DNA of 34,273 nucleotides from Ophiothrix spiculata. Lineage: Eukaryota > Echinodermata > Ophiuroidea > Amphilepidida > Ophiotrichidae. Below, in pieces: positions 11,613 through 22,540 of this stretch. Both the position numbers and the translations under genes were made by a program. Under the pieces are notes generated by a model that did no database searches, was not told where the DNA came from, and saw only the letters and a program-made list of their open reading frames with translations. Every line of letters starts with the position of its first letter. Position 1 is the stretch's first letter. The DNA is taken from NCBI GenBank assembly GCA_000969725.1, contig JXSR01S028964.1; one strand, written 5' to 3'.

Positions 11613-13559
11613 TATACTTGATATTAAGGCAGAAACCTTGGCTATCTTTTATATGTGTATTGTATAGAGTGTAACAATTTTCCTGAAACTGAATATGGAA
11701 AAGATTGACATTGTCCTTTAATATGCTTATGCATTCTTGTTTATGAAGAGCTTTTATTTTGCTCCTGTATTTTCAATGCAAATTGTTTGTCATTAATTTC
11801 CACAAAGTATATTATCTCACAACCAAAAACAAAACTGCAACACAGAACTAACTATATTGTACATCAGATATAACTGTGTTTTTTGAAGAAAGAATTAAGC
11901 AGACCACCATTATGTTTATTTTCCATGAAATGAATTAGGGCTCTGCCATCATCGCATAGAGCCAAACATACATGTAACGCACTCCGTCATAGACATACGT
12001 GAATATGGATTTCTCAGTCAGTTTATGCTAGGCATACGTTTGAGCTCTCTACGTTGATGTGTGACTGAGCACTTAGGTTTTGGTGGATTGCTCACAATAG
12101 AGGCCTTGCATGCTTTTATTGATTGGTACCAAACAAAGGATTTGGACTGATGACCTTCCCCGTAGACATGACGCATCGTAGTCTATTCAACAAGATATCG
12201 TAATTAACCCACTGATAATGGTGCGTTTTGATGGATGGGATATAATCCGAAGTGGTTGGGTATGGTAACACTTAAGTTGAATGCATTTGAACAATCTGCC
12301 ATATTCACGGTATAATACGTCACATGCAGGGCCTCTATAGTACCATTTTTGTCTCTTGTGCTTTGTTCATTCTTGATGTAAACACTCCTAGCGAAATTTT
12401 ATTCAATATTTCAATGTGAATCATCAGCGTTGTCGCCTCTAATTAGACTGTCCTGTTATCAGGTCATCTGTCGAGTCACTCTATATTCCCATGTACTTGC
12501 CATACTAAAATCAGTGCCACAATTCCGAGGACAACGCAATCCATAATGCAAGGCTTATGGGCATTTGCATGTAAAATGCAAAAACATTTTATGCTAAGTA
12601 GCCCTGCATTTTTTACTTCTTTGGGCTATCCAAAGAATTTTGACACTGACTTAGTTGCCATTACACCACTAAGTTTAGCCAGTTACATCTCTAATGTGAG
12701 GTCATTTTTGGATAATTTGAAAACAATTTATAAGTCATTGATTTTTACCAGATCTAAATGATGGATCAAAATAAAATGGAACAAGATCAACACCAATCAT
12801 CAACAGCCATTAGGGTTGTGACTTCCTAGGGTGATTCACTTTATATTATTGTTATTTTATCAATTTGAAAGATTTTACAAGTGTAAGTATCGGAGAAGAA
12901 AAAGTTCACAGAAAAATGTTCATGAAAAATAAAAAAACTAGTTTTTGTAGAATTAATAACAAAAACATGTAGGTAGGGCTCTATTATACCCAGTGGCCAT
13001 TCATTATACAATGTAATAAGAAAACTTGAAAAAAATTAGTGATACATATTTGCCAAAAAAGTGGTAGAATGAAAATGTTTTGATTTGTAAATAAATTCTT
13101 GAATAGGTAGTGGCATAGTCACTTCGTTAACAGTCACTCATAAACAGTTTGATTGTGTATCCATAAGCAATACATATATTCAATTTGAGGGTTGGGAGCC
13201 ACAAGGCTGTATTTGCATTTCAACAATCCCAAAAACAAAATCTTTCAAGACCTATAGGGTCTTTCCAGATGTATATTCTTATACACATAGATCAATCGTC
13301 ATACCATCAGGTCTTAAAAAGTTTTGTTATATAGATTGTTGCCTTGCAAATTCGGCCTTATGGCACACAACCCTAATATTCATAGACATTGTGTAAATGT
13401 TTGCAGCTACCAAATAGTTTACCATGAAAATGTAACAATAGTACTTGTTATTCAGTTTGAGATTTTAAAGCATTAAAATGGGTAAACTAGAGAGCCAAAT
13501 ATAAAGATTGATTTGTGTTTTTTCTATTTTCTTCCGAGTATGAAAGACTCAAAGCAATT
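11613..13559. other. Non-coding interval, no gene seen
   Basis: No exon with matching splice sites was found. The inverted 12-mer ATTAGGGTTGTG at about 12810 and 13378 could mark the ends of a 0.57-kb element, but the termini are short and I do not rely on them. Confidence 0.4.
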
Positions 13560-13928
13560 CAGTGGCATAGCTAGAGGGAGACAACTTGTCCCCTTGCCCC
13601 CTGACAAGATCAAGAAAAGTATTATTCCACTGTATTTACATTCCACTTCAGTAGCATGCACTAACATGACCCCTCTTCACTGCAGTATGCAGTACACACT
13701 TAATTTCCATCTTTTCCCCGTACTTTTGAAGTAAAATGCTCAAATTGTTTGTACGCTTTGGACACATTTCAATAATCTCAATAATTTATAACTAAAAATG
13801 CCAAATTTGCTCCATAATAAAAGCTATGGGAAACAAATTGGGGTGTAAAATTTTGTGTCCGCTCATTCCTTGCACCCCTTCAAAAACCTTTGCCCCACAA
13901 TAAAAAAAAAAGCCTGGATATGCCACTG
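13560..13928. mobile_element. 369-bp MITE with CAGTGGCATA termini
   Basis: Starts CAGTGGCATAGCTAG and ends CTGGATATGCCACTG, a 15-bp terminal inverted repeat with two mismatches. Short C-rich words near each end (CTTGCCCCCT, CTTTGCCCCAC) are typical of elements with this kind of terminus. I see no convincing target-site duplication. The ORF spanning its left end is not a transposase. Confidence 0.6.
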
Positions 13929-13992
13929 GATCAAATTGTTTTCTGAAACGAAGATTACTATCATTATCATGAGCTATAATTAGTGTTACCTG

Positions 13993-14134
13993 GGGACAAT
14001 TTCACTAACATTTAGCAATGGTCGCTAACCCCATGAAGATCGCTGAAAAGAGAGTATTTTTAAAAATTTAGTGATCATTTTTGACGATCAAAACGGGGTT
14101 AGCACCGTCGCTAAATGTTAGTGAAATCGTTCCA
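13993..14134. repeat. 142-bp palindromic fold-back
   Basis: The left arm (GGGACAATTTCACTAACATT, then TAGCAATGG.CGCTAACCCC) pairs with the right arm at 14095-14134 (GGGGTTAGCACCGTCGCTAA, then ATGTTAGTGAAATCGTTCC). The spacer also contains GATCGC and GCGATC-like halves. It has MITE-like form with no coding potential. Confidence 0.65.
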
Positions 14135-14797
14135 TAGTTGTCCAAATCCCCATCTCACGGTGCAGAAGTTTTGATTTACTTTTCAAGATTGAAATTTTGA
14201 GGTGTAACCAGAAATGTGAAATTGCCTCTGTTAAACTGATATCTACTTTTTTGAAAATTTATTTAAAGGCAAAATTTTAGCTTTCCCCCTCATTTTCAGT
14301 ATTTTTTTAATGTTGTCCTTACTTTTGTAAAAAGTTTCTTTTTCAAAAGAGGTTACACCCCTGGGTATTTAAAAATTGCTGCAGCACATTAAAAGGTACA
14401 TCATTGCGGTAAAGTCATATTTGAGATACTGCTGAAGTTGACGATGACTGAAAAAGGTAGGAAGGTCAGTTTTCAGATGTAGTAAAATTTTGGTTTCTTA
14501 AAGTGTATATTTTCAACAAACTAGTTCATTGTGGTAAAAATATGACAATTTTGGGATTTAATGACAATGTTGGGTCCATTTCTTGCTAAAAATATCTGTG
14601 GAACAGTCAGCTAACAGAACTTTTTCAATTTTTCACCACTTCTAACTCAGAACTTGGAATGAATTAGCTATTTTTCTATACTTCTGACATTTGAAAGATC
14701 GTCTACTAAATTTGGTTGAAATCCAACACCAAAAATGCCAGCTGCTTTTGAGTTTTGAAGTAGAACTTACAATTTCATTAATCTAATAGTATTGTTT

Positions 14798-15440
14798 AAG
14801 GTGCGTTTACACTGTGACGACATGCCCTCGACGTAGGGTAACGTATTCCAAAATCACAAAATCCTGGACGAAGAGCGACGAGTAAAGATGAAAAATCAAA
14901 GTTTGTTGACGGATTGTAACGACCCTCAGCAACACCACGTTAACAAGTTACGAGTGGGTGCTGAAAGAAACGGAGACTTACTAATAAAATAAGAGTTTGG
15001 CTGGATGTTGGTTGACGTCTTCTCGTCGACGAACAACTGTAAGCAATGTAGTGAGGTGGCAAATACTGACCTTGGCTGACGTAAAAAGAACGAATGCTAT
15101 CAACAGGTCACGGCAACAGTAACGTGTCTTGATGACCGGGATCATTGATCCAAGTTTGTGCGGTAGGTACAATCATTCCTACTCACATCCCTGCAACACG
15201 CTGTTGTTGAAAACCATTACCAACGAAATTGTGACGACCTAAAAACGAATACAGACTATTACAAACGGTCATGGAAAAGGAAAGGGTTGCGTTGGCCAAC
15301 GAAATCTCAACGACATCAAATCTTATTCTATGTTATTCCAAAATTTTGAAACTTGTAACTGGAAGCGACTGATAGTAACGACAATCTGCAGAGGTTAGAG
15401 GCTTGTGTCAACATTAACTGACTTTAACTAATGATGACCG
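14798..15440. other. CpG-rich island of 'ACGAC' words, possible transposon body
   Basis: CpG density rises sharply against the AT-rich surroundings, with many TGACGAC, CGACGA, AACGAC and GTTGACG words on one strand. No splice-framed exon was found; the 63-codon ORF on the minus strand is unrecognised. In an otherwise CpG-poor region this suggests a young insertion or a CpG-retaining repeat, but I could not define its ends. Confidence 0.3.
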
Positions 15441-17865
15441 GCACTCATGCATTTTGTGAAGTCCTAACATGCTTATATGGTTACTGATTTTCTTCTGTTT
15501 TTTTTTAAATCAGTACATGTTTCACAGTTTAAACATGATTCTTAATTTTAAATGAATTCCCATGACTTTAATAAAGAGTGTCGGTTTATAATGTTTATGT
15601 CGGTGCCCCGGTTATCGCCACTGCCTCGTTTCAGCTACTGGTAAAGCAATTTTGTGCATAATAATGAGCAAATCGTATGGATTTTTGAAATTTTGATAGA
15701 TAGTGTGGACCGGATACCAGGGGAATTAAAGGGATTATGAAATCACTTGGTTAGCAAATAACCTATGTAACTTGACCCATACATGTCATTGTGACTTTGA
15801 CAATTGTGGCAGATGAGAGACTAAAAACAAGCACAAGATTTGTTCAATCATAACATAGAATCATCTTTATTAGAAAGCTTAAAATAGAACATTTTTTACA
15901 CATCTGAAAGATATACTTTATGATACAAGGGTTTGATTACATGCAGCAACATTAAGCTTTAAGGTGTAAAAATCTGAAATTCATGCTGAAAACCAATCTT
16001 GAAATTATTTTATGTGAACAAAATATATGATTTGACTGAAAAGGCATGTTTTCACCCCAAAACTCTTTGCTTGAAAGAGCATAAGTACTTTATTTTATTT
16101 TTAAGATTCTGAAAATTTTGAAGTTTGTTCCAAAATGTCAAATATATTTTTGGAAAAAAGGCCCTACAAAATGTTAAGATTCAAAATGTATTTAATTACA
16201 CCAAATTAAATGGTTTTGAAAATATTAGTTTTAAGTTTTTTTAAGACATCAGATCCCAAAATATATATGTATTCATTTTGCTTCAATGAATCAGAGGTGG
16301 TAGAGTTAGCAGCGATTAAACCTTAAGCACCACAATATGACATCACTAACTTTAAAATTTGATTGGAATCAGCTGTAAGAATCTGAGGTGCAAACACTCA
16401 ACAATGACTACAACTTTAGTAATTGCTACATAGCAAAATAGCTTGTTAATGGTGAAACTTTAAAAACAAGACCTGCAATTTGAATCAATTTGCATTTACT
16501 TTATGATAGTACTTGAATATGGAACAAACTTCAAAAGAATCCAGTAAATTGACATCTTAGTATTATATAGTTGTTGTACTGGGTGTACCCGAAATGGTAC
16601 TAAAAACTTTAATTACAATATTGTGAAAGACAAATTTAAAATCTAGGTTAACTTGTAAATGTAGCCTCTTCTGAAAACTCCTTTCCTCTTTAGCTCAGCG
16701 AAAACTGTGCAACAAGTCCCATTGTCAATCCTCTATGGTTTGTAAATCACTTTTATCTACCTTCAGCTACTTGACCACAAGCAAAATAATTATTGCACAC
16801 AATCCATATTAGGTCTGTAGCCATAAGCGCCAGGCATATTACCCCTCCGATTGTCCTAAGAGAATTTTCAGATGAATCTGTTTTTTTCAAACTTATTTAC
16901 TCATTATAATCATATCTCAATGATTCTATATTTTACAACTCAACTTAGTTGATGAATTTATCTTCAGAATTTGCTATTTTTTTACAAACTTATGTTTTTC
17001 AAAGTCACAGCAAGTCTGTTAAGTGTCCATGTGATCAGTGCATTAATTCCATAGTCACCCACAATGAACACAAGAGTGTGTTGATGGGGAATTGGGACCT
17101 ACATAGAACAAAAGAATTATTTAGGCTAATAATAACCAAGGAAACCTCTAGTGAAGCTTATTTTAATGAGACCAAAGACGAGAGTACGTGGGGATGAACC
17201 TGCAGATGCCAGAATGAAATGCACATACATCACCTGGACTGGGAATTGAACATAGAAATTATTGGTGCAAAGCAAGGGAAGTACTGTTGCGCTAACTCGC
17301 TTACCTTCACAAGATTTGGATGTTTCTACAACAGCATATATAAATCTATTCTACATTAATGACTCTGATCTGTACATAACATTACACATAATAACATATA
17401 GTAACTATCTAGAATTACAAAAATAAAATACAAAATCTATCATACTTAGTAAAAGTTGCACTTACAGATTTCAAAACTTTTAATTTGATTTTACAATGAT
17501 GAAATATGTTGAAAGCATTGTAGTTAATTGACAATGATATTGCAGTGGCATATTCAGTGACTTTGAATTAGCTATGCCTGTCATAAATTAACTGGAACTG
17601 GGCAAGTTCTTACTTTGCCCATTTCACATGAAAGAATAAATATGTATTGTAGATCTTTGCTAAAATGGTCCTTTTAAGCAATCAGCTGACCAAAATCTAT
17701 GTTGAACTCCAAATATAAAATGGATATTGACTGTTTTTTGTTCCCCATCCTCAGTGATCTCAAAACCATAACTATGTTCATATTGAACTAAGTCATGGTT
17801 TTGAGATTATCAGGAAAATAATTTTGACTATGCCCCTCAAATTAGCAGTCCATATTTGTATAATA
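15441..17865. other. AT-rich interval, no gene seen
   Basis: No convincing exon on either strand. The 82-codon plus-strand ORF starting at 16949 contains a CPCDQC word but has neither splice context nor recognisable homology. A minus-strand AATAAA near 15870 could end an unrelated transcript. Confidence 0.4.
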
Positions 17866-18310
17866 TGTGACCCATCATATCGAAAGGTACCTTAATACCA
17901 GCATAGTAAATTACGAGATACGGGCCATTGAAGCTGAGCATAGTCAAAAATCACATCCAAGGTCGAATTTCTAATTTTATCAGAAACGTTACCTTTGAAG
18001 TGTATTCTATCATATTGATCAGGTTCCAACATCCAAAACATAAGAAAAATGTGATAAAAACTACGATAAAAATCTTCTCTCCATTCATGTTTTACTCAGT
18101 ACAAAAACTTTAAACTTGGTTTTCTCAGAACTATAGTTTTCTGAATCAGCCTGATGCCTTTTACCAATTTGGATGTAACATTGCAATCAAACATCCAATA
18201 ACCAAAAGCAAGGTGTCATTTTAAAGCTTAAAATATAATCTTTCAGATGAGACCAAAAATCAATTTACATTTTGGGACCCTTAAGGTACCTTTCGATATG
18301 ACGGGTCACA
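17866..18310. mobile_element. 445-bp TA-flanked MITE with long terminal inverted repeats
   Basis: The left end TGTGACCCATCATATCGAAA (continuing GGTACCTTAA) matches the reverse complement of the right end TGTGACCCGTCATATCGAAA (continuing GGTACCTTAA) with one difference over 30 bases. TA flanks both sides (17864-17865 and 18311-18312). The interior 61-codon ORF is not a transposase. It looks like a recent, non-autonomous DNA element. Confidence 0.8.
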
Positions 18311-18515
18311 TATATAGTTGTATCAATTATTACCCTTTGACATATTATGGAAATGAAACAGGACCATAATAGTATGTTTATTCATGAAATGTATGGAATA
18401 CTAAAATGGATTACTAAACATCAAAATATGCGATATACAATATACAAGCAGAATCTTAACCTGAAAATCGAAATTTTATGGACATGTACATGTCCCCTAT
18501 GCTGCATTCAGAGTC

Positions 18516-18631
18516 CAGTGATTACATCGCTGTAACATTACTCAATACGCAGTCTTGAAATGTTAAAGCACTCTACACATAGTGTGTGTAAAGACTGTGT
18601 ATCAAGTGATGTTGCAGTGATTAAATCACTG
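18516..18631. repeat. Fold-back repeat, copy B of a two-copy family
   Basis: The left arm CAGTGATTACATCGCTGTAA, then CATTACTCAATACGCAGTCTT, pairs with the right arm AAGACTGTGTATCAAGTGAT, then GTTGCAGTGATTAAATCACTG. The central order (ATACGCAGTCTTGA ... GTGTGTAAAGACTG) matches copy A at 3424-3520. Confidence 0.6.
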
Positions 18632-18862
18632 AGCTATGAACACACCATATAGGTCCAACAAAACAAAAACCCATCATTTTCTCAAAAATTCTGTCGGACG
18701 CATTCACTTCACTTCCGGTGTTCTTTTGTGATCACATGACTCACTGGCGTGAAAACAAACCCGACTGGCATATCAGATCCTGTACAACGTTTCACGGTAT
18801 AATTTGAATGTGTTTACTGTTACTTTAATGATTAATCAGATTATTTTATACAAAGTACCTCC

Positions 18863-19046
18863 ATGTTTGAAAACAACGACAAACTTTCACAGCCTGCCAG
18901 AGAACGCTATGACAGCAAGTTAAAGGCAGCGGGGTTGACTTCCTGCCCATATAGTAAACTGGAAGTAGGTAGAGGGGTAAACAACCCCACCAAATGGCCG
19001 GATATTTCATATCCGGACATATTTACCTACTTGATCGACACCCCAG
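18863..19046 (+). CDS. First exon of a SWIM/YqaJ-type (transposon-associated) gene, orphaned
   Basis: The frame from ATG at 18863 reads 61 codons plus one base to CACCCCAG before GTATGT. The protein has the family pattern K-L-x-A-A-G-L-T-x-C-P-Y, then P-T-K-W-P-D, then YPDIFTYLIDTPG. I associate this pattern with the N-terminus of SWIM zinc-finger/YqaJ-exonuclease proteins that are expanded in invertebrate deuterostomes, fish and cnidarians; in those proteins an 'L-K-A-Y-K-S-L'-like segment follows. No such continuation is found downstream before the next gene, so this is an isolated or remnant first exon, or its intron is very long. An alternative is an unspliced 77-codon ORF. The upstream region has CACTTCCGG (ETS-type) and TCACATGAC words. 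Confidence 0.5.
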
Positions 19047-19210
19047 GTATGTATGAATACTATGCGTTTGATAGAAAATTATTTAGTAAAGCATAACATG
19101 ACAAAAGACGTTCACTGTCATCATGTCATAGACATATAGCCTGTCACTGTCAGCTAGCTTGTAGCCTCCCTTGTACCGGTACACTATAAGTCTAAGTCCT
19201 ACTTCTACTA

Positions 19211-19393
19211 CTAATGGCCACAAATGCTGGCATTTGTACAAGGTGGCCAAGTGCTGCCATCCCTATTCAGCTTTTTAAGTGCCTGAATCCACTTTAATCG
19301 CCGTTCACGATCTGTAGGGAATCTGTGAAAGGAAGGCCTGTTTTCCTTCATCATAGTGTGGTTATAGTCAACAGCTTCACACTTCCCAGGCAT
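19211..19393 (-). pseudogene. Degenerate THAP zinc-finger exon
   Basis: Sixty codons from ATG (19391-19393) to TAG (19211-19213). The landmarks are those of a THAP domain: MPGKC at the start, F-H-R-F-P-T-D near the middle, R-R-L-K-W-I-Q-A-L, then W-P-P and I-C-G-H. THAP fingers bind zinc through C-x(2-4)-C...C-x2-H followed by F. Here the second Cys position is Tyr (CEAVDY), the last pair is C-x-H (one residue short), and the stop falls exactly where F should follow. It is thus a recognisable but probably non-functional copy, unless a splice donor I did not see replaces the end. It faces the SWIM-family exon. Confidence 0.55.
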
Positions 19394-19889
19394 ATTGGAA
19401 TTATATTTAACAATAAAAATTGACGAAATTACGATCAAAGAAAGGATAAAACCACAATAAAAATGACCCGAAGACAGTGTAAACACATTTGCCGCCGTAG
19501 GAATTGCTGTTGTCTGCTTGTTTGTTCTCACACCAGTGCGTCAAAGGTCACGGAAAGTCCCGGATGTGCGTCCGACAGAATAGCAATCTATATCAAGCTT
19601 CTGAGTAGCAAAATCTACATATGTATTGAATACTTTTGGCAAGCACCCTGATCAGTTTGCAATATTCTTCTTAATATTACTTGGCCATGTGAGAACTTGC
19701 ATTACTGACCTTTTCTTACATATGATTAACCATTTGTTTCTCTCCTTACAATACAATCTGTTTTTTCCAGGCCATTGATTTTGACGGAAGGAATTAAACC
19801 TTCACTAATATAAGAAATATTCCACTCATGAACACTGCAGCCAGGCGGCTCTCGTAATTTGATAAAACTGCAGAAAAGTCAATAATTTG

Positions 19890-20000
19890 ATGAAATCTGC
19901 AGCCAGCAGCAGGTATTTCAAAGAGACTGCATGTTTCTAATTGAAATCTGCAGCCAACAGCTATACTGAAGGTATATCAAATAGACTGCATGTTTCTAAT
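19890..20000. repeat. Diverged tandem duplication, about 52 and 59 bp
   Basis: Two successive units both open GAAATCTGCAGCCA.CAGC and both end AGACTGCATGTTTCTAATT. They differ by a short insertion (ACTGAAGG-like) in the second. A third weaker CTGCAGCCAG unit is just upstream near 19835. Confidence 0.75.
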
Positions 20001-20291
20001 TGCTACTTGCCTGTAATAATGTTAACGTTTATTTCACATGGTTAATCACCAAGCAAAACAAATAGTGAAAGTGCAACACATAAGGTGACCCAGTTCTTTA
20101 GGTGAAGCAGGTTATCTGTATACAAATTACATATACGTATACAAGAGGAATTCAGGGATTTTATATAGACAATCAATGCTACTAACATAGTCAAAAATGC
20201 TAACTCTGCAAAATATAACATGAGCATTTATAATTCAAGATGGACAGTGCCAAGGCAATAACTAAATCAAGCAAAATAAGACTATTAATAA

Positions 20292-20423
20292 GTTACCCGT
20301 TGTTTGTTCATACAATATGACGCGATATCTATGGCTGGGTGCTGTACTGATTCACATGAGTCGGATGGCCAAATATGATCCAGCAACCAGATATCTTCCA
20401 TATAAGAACAAACAGGGGGTAAC
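20292..20423. mobile_element. Hairpin element, copy 1 (GTTACCC...GGGTAAC)
   Basis: Ends are GTTACCCGTTGTTTGTTC and GAACAAACAGGGGGTAAC. The interior arms pair partly (ATATCTATGGCTGGGTGCTG against CAGCAACCAGATATCT). The flanking words CTATTA on the left and AATTTATCACT on the right recur around a related hairpin at 27187-27328, so the full family unit may extend beyond the hairpin on both sides. Confidence 0.55.
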
Positions 20424-20777
20424 AAATTTATCACTTGGCAGGCACAATTACTATTGAAATAACAAAGGTTACATATTTTGACTACGATTATAAAAAATTT
20501 GTTTTCACATATGATTTAAGCCGGGGATTTAAGTGAACCAATTAATACAGATTGCAAAACAAGTAATATATATTATATTACTTGGTTTAAGGATAAATTT
20601 TGTGAGCGACTTTAGCATGTGCACAGCAAAAACATATCACACACGGTCAGCTTTGCGGTTATATGGTTATATAATGCTTGGGAGAAATTAGATCCAAGAA
20701 TTCATGTCACCCAACTGATAAGTGACAAAATAATTAACGTCACTGTAAACATATTTCTCAACAATATATCTTACATA

Positions 20778-21044
20778 ATTTAGATTTAAACTTTACATCC
20801 AAACACAAGTAATAGTTACCTTAGGATTTTTCAGATGGAACTCCATCTTTCATCAGTGAGTGGTGTTGGTCGACTGTATTAGGAATCGATCAGGAGTCTA
20901 CGAGGCTGTTATTAGATTAAAGGTCAAAAAGATCGATTCCTAATACAGTCGACCAACACCATTCGCTGATGAAAGATGGAGTTCCACCTGAAAATTCCGA
21001 AGGTAACTATTACTTGTGTTTGGATCTAAAGTTTAAATCTAAAT
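20778..21044. repeat. Large palindrome, two 114-bp arms with 39-bp spacer
   Basis: The left arm (20778-20891) starts ATTTAGATTTAAACTTTACA and ends AGGAATCGATC. The right arm (20931-21044) is its near-perfect reverse complement, starting GATCGATTCCTAATACAGTC. Only a handful of differences are visible (for example GTGAGTG against CGAATGG). Equal arm lengths and low divergence mean recent formation or ongoing gene conversion. The arms contain ATGGAACTCCATCTTTCATC but no lasting ORF. Confidence 0.85.
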
Positions 21045-21850
21045 CATGATTTATACCAACACAGATGAACTTTCATGAACGATATCTTACATAAAGATAT
21101 ATAACCTGCATTCTATCATTTAAAACAGTATGTCCAGTGGTCAATCATTCTCAGTTTACGCAAATATCATATTCGCAGCATTTAACTTAACAAACAATTC
21201 CTGCATTACGGTGCAAGTCCAAGTTATAAATACCAAAATGCTATTGTTTTATCATATTTAGTGCAAGAAAGCAGTCGCTTTAAAACTTTTGTATTTAACC
21301 AGAACTTCAATATAATTCAAAATCAAACTGCATAGTAACTACATGTGTATGCATTAAAAACATGTATACGTAGCCTACAAAATCACTTCCAATACATCTA
21401 GATTTTGGTAATATTAAAATATGTGGGACTATTTCAAAAAATGAAGACTAAAATTTCTAACAAATTTAAAAACTTGTTATTTTACTTCATGTATGCATTC
21501 AGGAATGTTCACATCTTACACTATCAAATCAAATGAAAAATTCACATAAATTTACTAATAAGGAATGTAAATAACATTTCTACATGTTTATCAAAATGAT
21601 TGGTTTTGGCATATGATATGGTTTTCTGATTTTTTTTCAATAAATGTTCTGAACCAAGATAAATTTTAGTACTGATATTTTATCTTCTATAAGAATTTTA
21701 GTTTATGGTATTTTCACCTTCAATTGAGAACTTAACTGCAATCATTTTGATACAACCTTTATATCATACCAGTACTTTATCTGCCTCTCATCATGGACAT
21801 TGCTGTGTTAGTGTTTTTGGTAGGTAGCAACACCCATCTTGGGATACTAC
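21045..21850. other. AT-rich interval, no gene seen
   Basis: No ORF with splice support and no repeat structure recognised. It ends where the SINE begins. Confidence 0.4.
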
Positions 21851-22126
21851 CATGTGTGGTCTAGCGGAAATCGGCAGGACTCATAAACGTGAGGTTGTGA
21901 GTTCGAGCCCCGTTGGGGCCAACGTGTTGTGAACCTGGGCAAATCACTTTATCACACTTGCCTCGCCGACCCAAGCGTTATATGGGGAGTTACTAGGAAT
22001 ACTGACATTCAGCGCTTGAATGGGCAGCTGGCTGTATTCAAGTGGTAACGGAATAAATGTAAAGGTTTTGATCAATTATGGAAAAGCGCTATATAAGCAG
22101 CGACATTTATTTTTTATTTTTGCCTA
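21851..22126 (+). mobile_element. tRNA-derived SINE
   Basis: The head is tRNA-like: an A-box-like TGGTCTAGCGG, an anticodon-arm region GGACTCATAAACGTGAGG (CAT in the loop), then a B box GTTCGAGCC and a closing CCCCGTTGGGG stem. A unique body follows, then the tail AAAGCGCTATATAAGCAGCG, which is common at the 3' end of invertebrate and fish SINEs, and a T-rich end (TTTATTTTTTATTTTT). The internal pol III promoter looks intact by eye. Confidence 0.8.
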
Positions 22127-22167
22127 ACTCATTGACACCAGTCGTGACTTGAGGTTTGATAGTTTTT

Positions 22168-22223
22168 GTCTATATACTTGTGATTTTGTAAAGTTGTCTA
22201 TATACTTGTGATTTTGTAAAGCA
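22168..22223. repeat. Tandem duplication, two 28-bp units
   Basis: Two consecutive units begin GTCTATATACTTGTGATTTT and continue GTAAAG. Apart from the final bases they are identical. Confidence 0.85.
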
Positions 22224-22315
22224 GTGCAAAATGTGTTATATCGCAACAGAATCCAGATTTACCTATTATTACCTTACTTATTCATACTTATTGTAACTTT
22301 GTAGCTCTGCTCTCT

Positions 22316-22540
22316 GTTTCGTTTCACACTTTTGTAGGTTCGCAGTTTGTAGCTTTGTCGTTTCATGTCGCTTTGGAAGTTGAATTTATTTCAACTTTAA
22401 AAATCTTGTTGTGCGACAAAATTTCATTGATGTCAATTATCTCATTGACATGTAGTTTTGCCCCTATGACAACCGTTTCTTAAAGAAATATATGTCACAC
22501 AGCGGCAAAGCTTCAAAACTACACGAGTGTGAAAGCAGCT
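22316..22540. mobile_element. Probable MITE with TTTCACACT arms
   Basis: GTTTCACACTTTTGTAGGTT at 22320 is mirrored by GTGTAGTTTTGAAGC and CTTTCACACTCG on the opposite strand near 22500-22535, and GCTTTGTCG by CGGCAAAGC. Arms are imperfect and contain indels; ends are approximate. CTGCTTTCACAC-type termini are frequent in non-autonomous DNA elements. Confidence 0.4.

Larger units (their letters stand above)
18688..19581. mobile_element. Inverted unit carrying two convergent domain-type first exons
   Basis: The unit is bounded by ATTCTGTCGGACGCA at 18688-18702 and its inverted copy at 19567-19581. Further inward, CACTGGCGTGAAAACAAAC (18742-18760) is matched by the inverted CACTGGTGTGAGAACAAAC (19520-19538), and AATGTGTTTAC (18807-18817) by an inverted copy at about 19480-19489. 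The SWIM-family ATG (18863, +) and the THAP ATG (19393, -) lie 174 and 187 bases inside the outer words. Either a promoter was duplicated in inverted orientation or these are degenerate terminal repeats of an element. I cannot decide from one copy. Confidence 0.45.

Noticed and set aside
12810-13378. DNA element bounded by ATTAGGGTTGTG
   Set aside because: The inverted words are only 12 bases and the sequences just inside them do not match, so a chance pair is possible.
16949-17197. Possible zinc-finger exon because of the CPCDQC word
   Set aside because: Only one Cys pair, no following His/Cys pair at a usual spacing, no splice sites that fit.
21851-21925. Functional tRNA-Met gene
   Set aside because: The A and B boxes are tRNA-like but no acceptor stem closes, and the sequence runs into a SINE body and tail.
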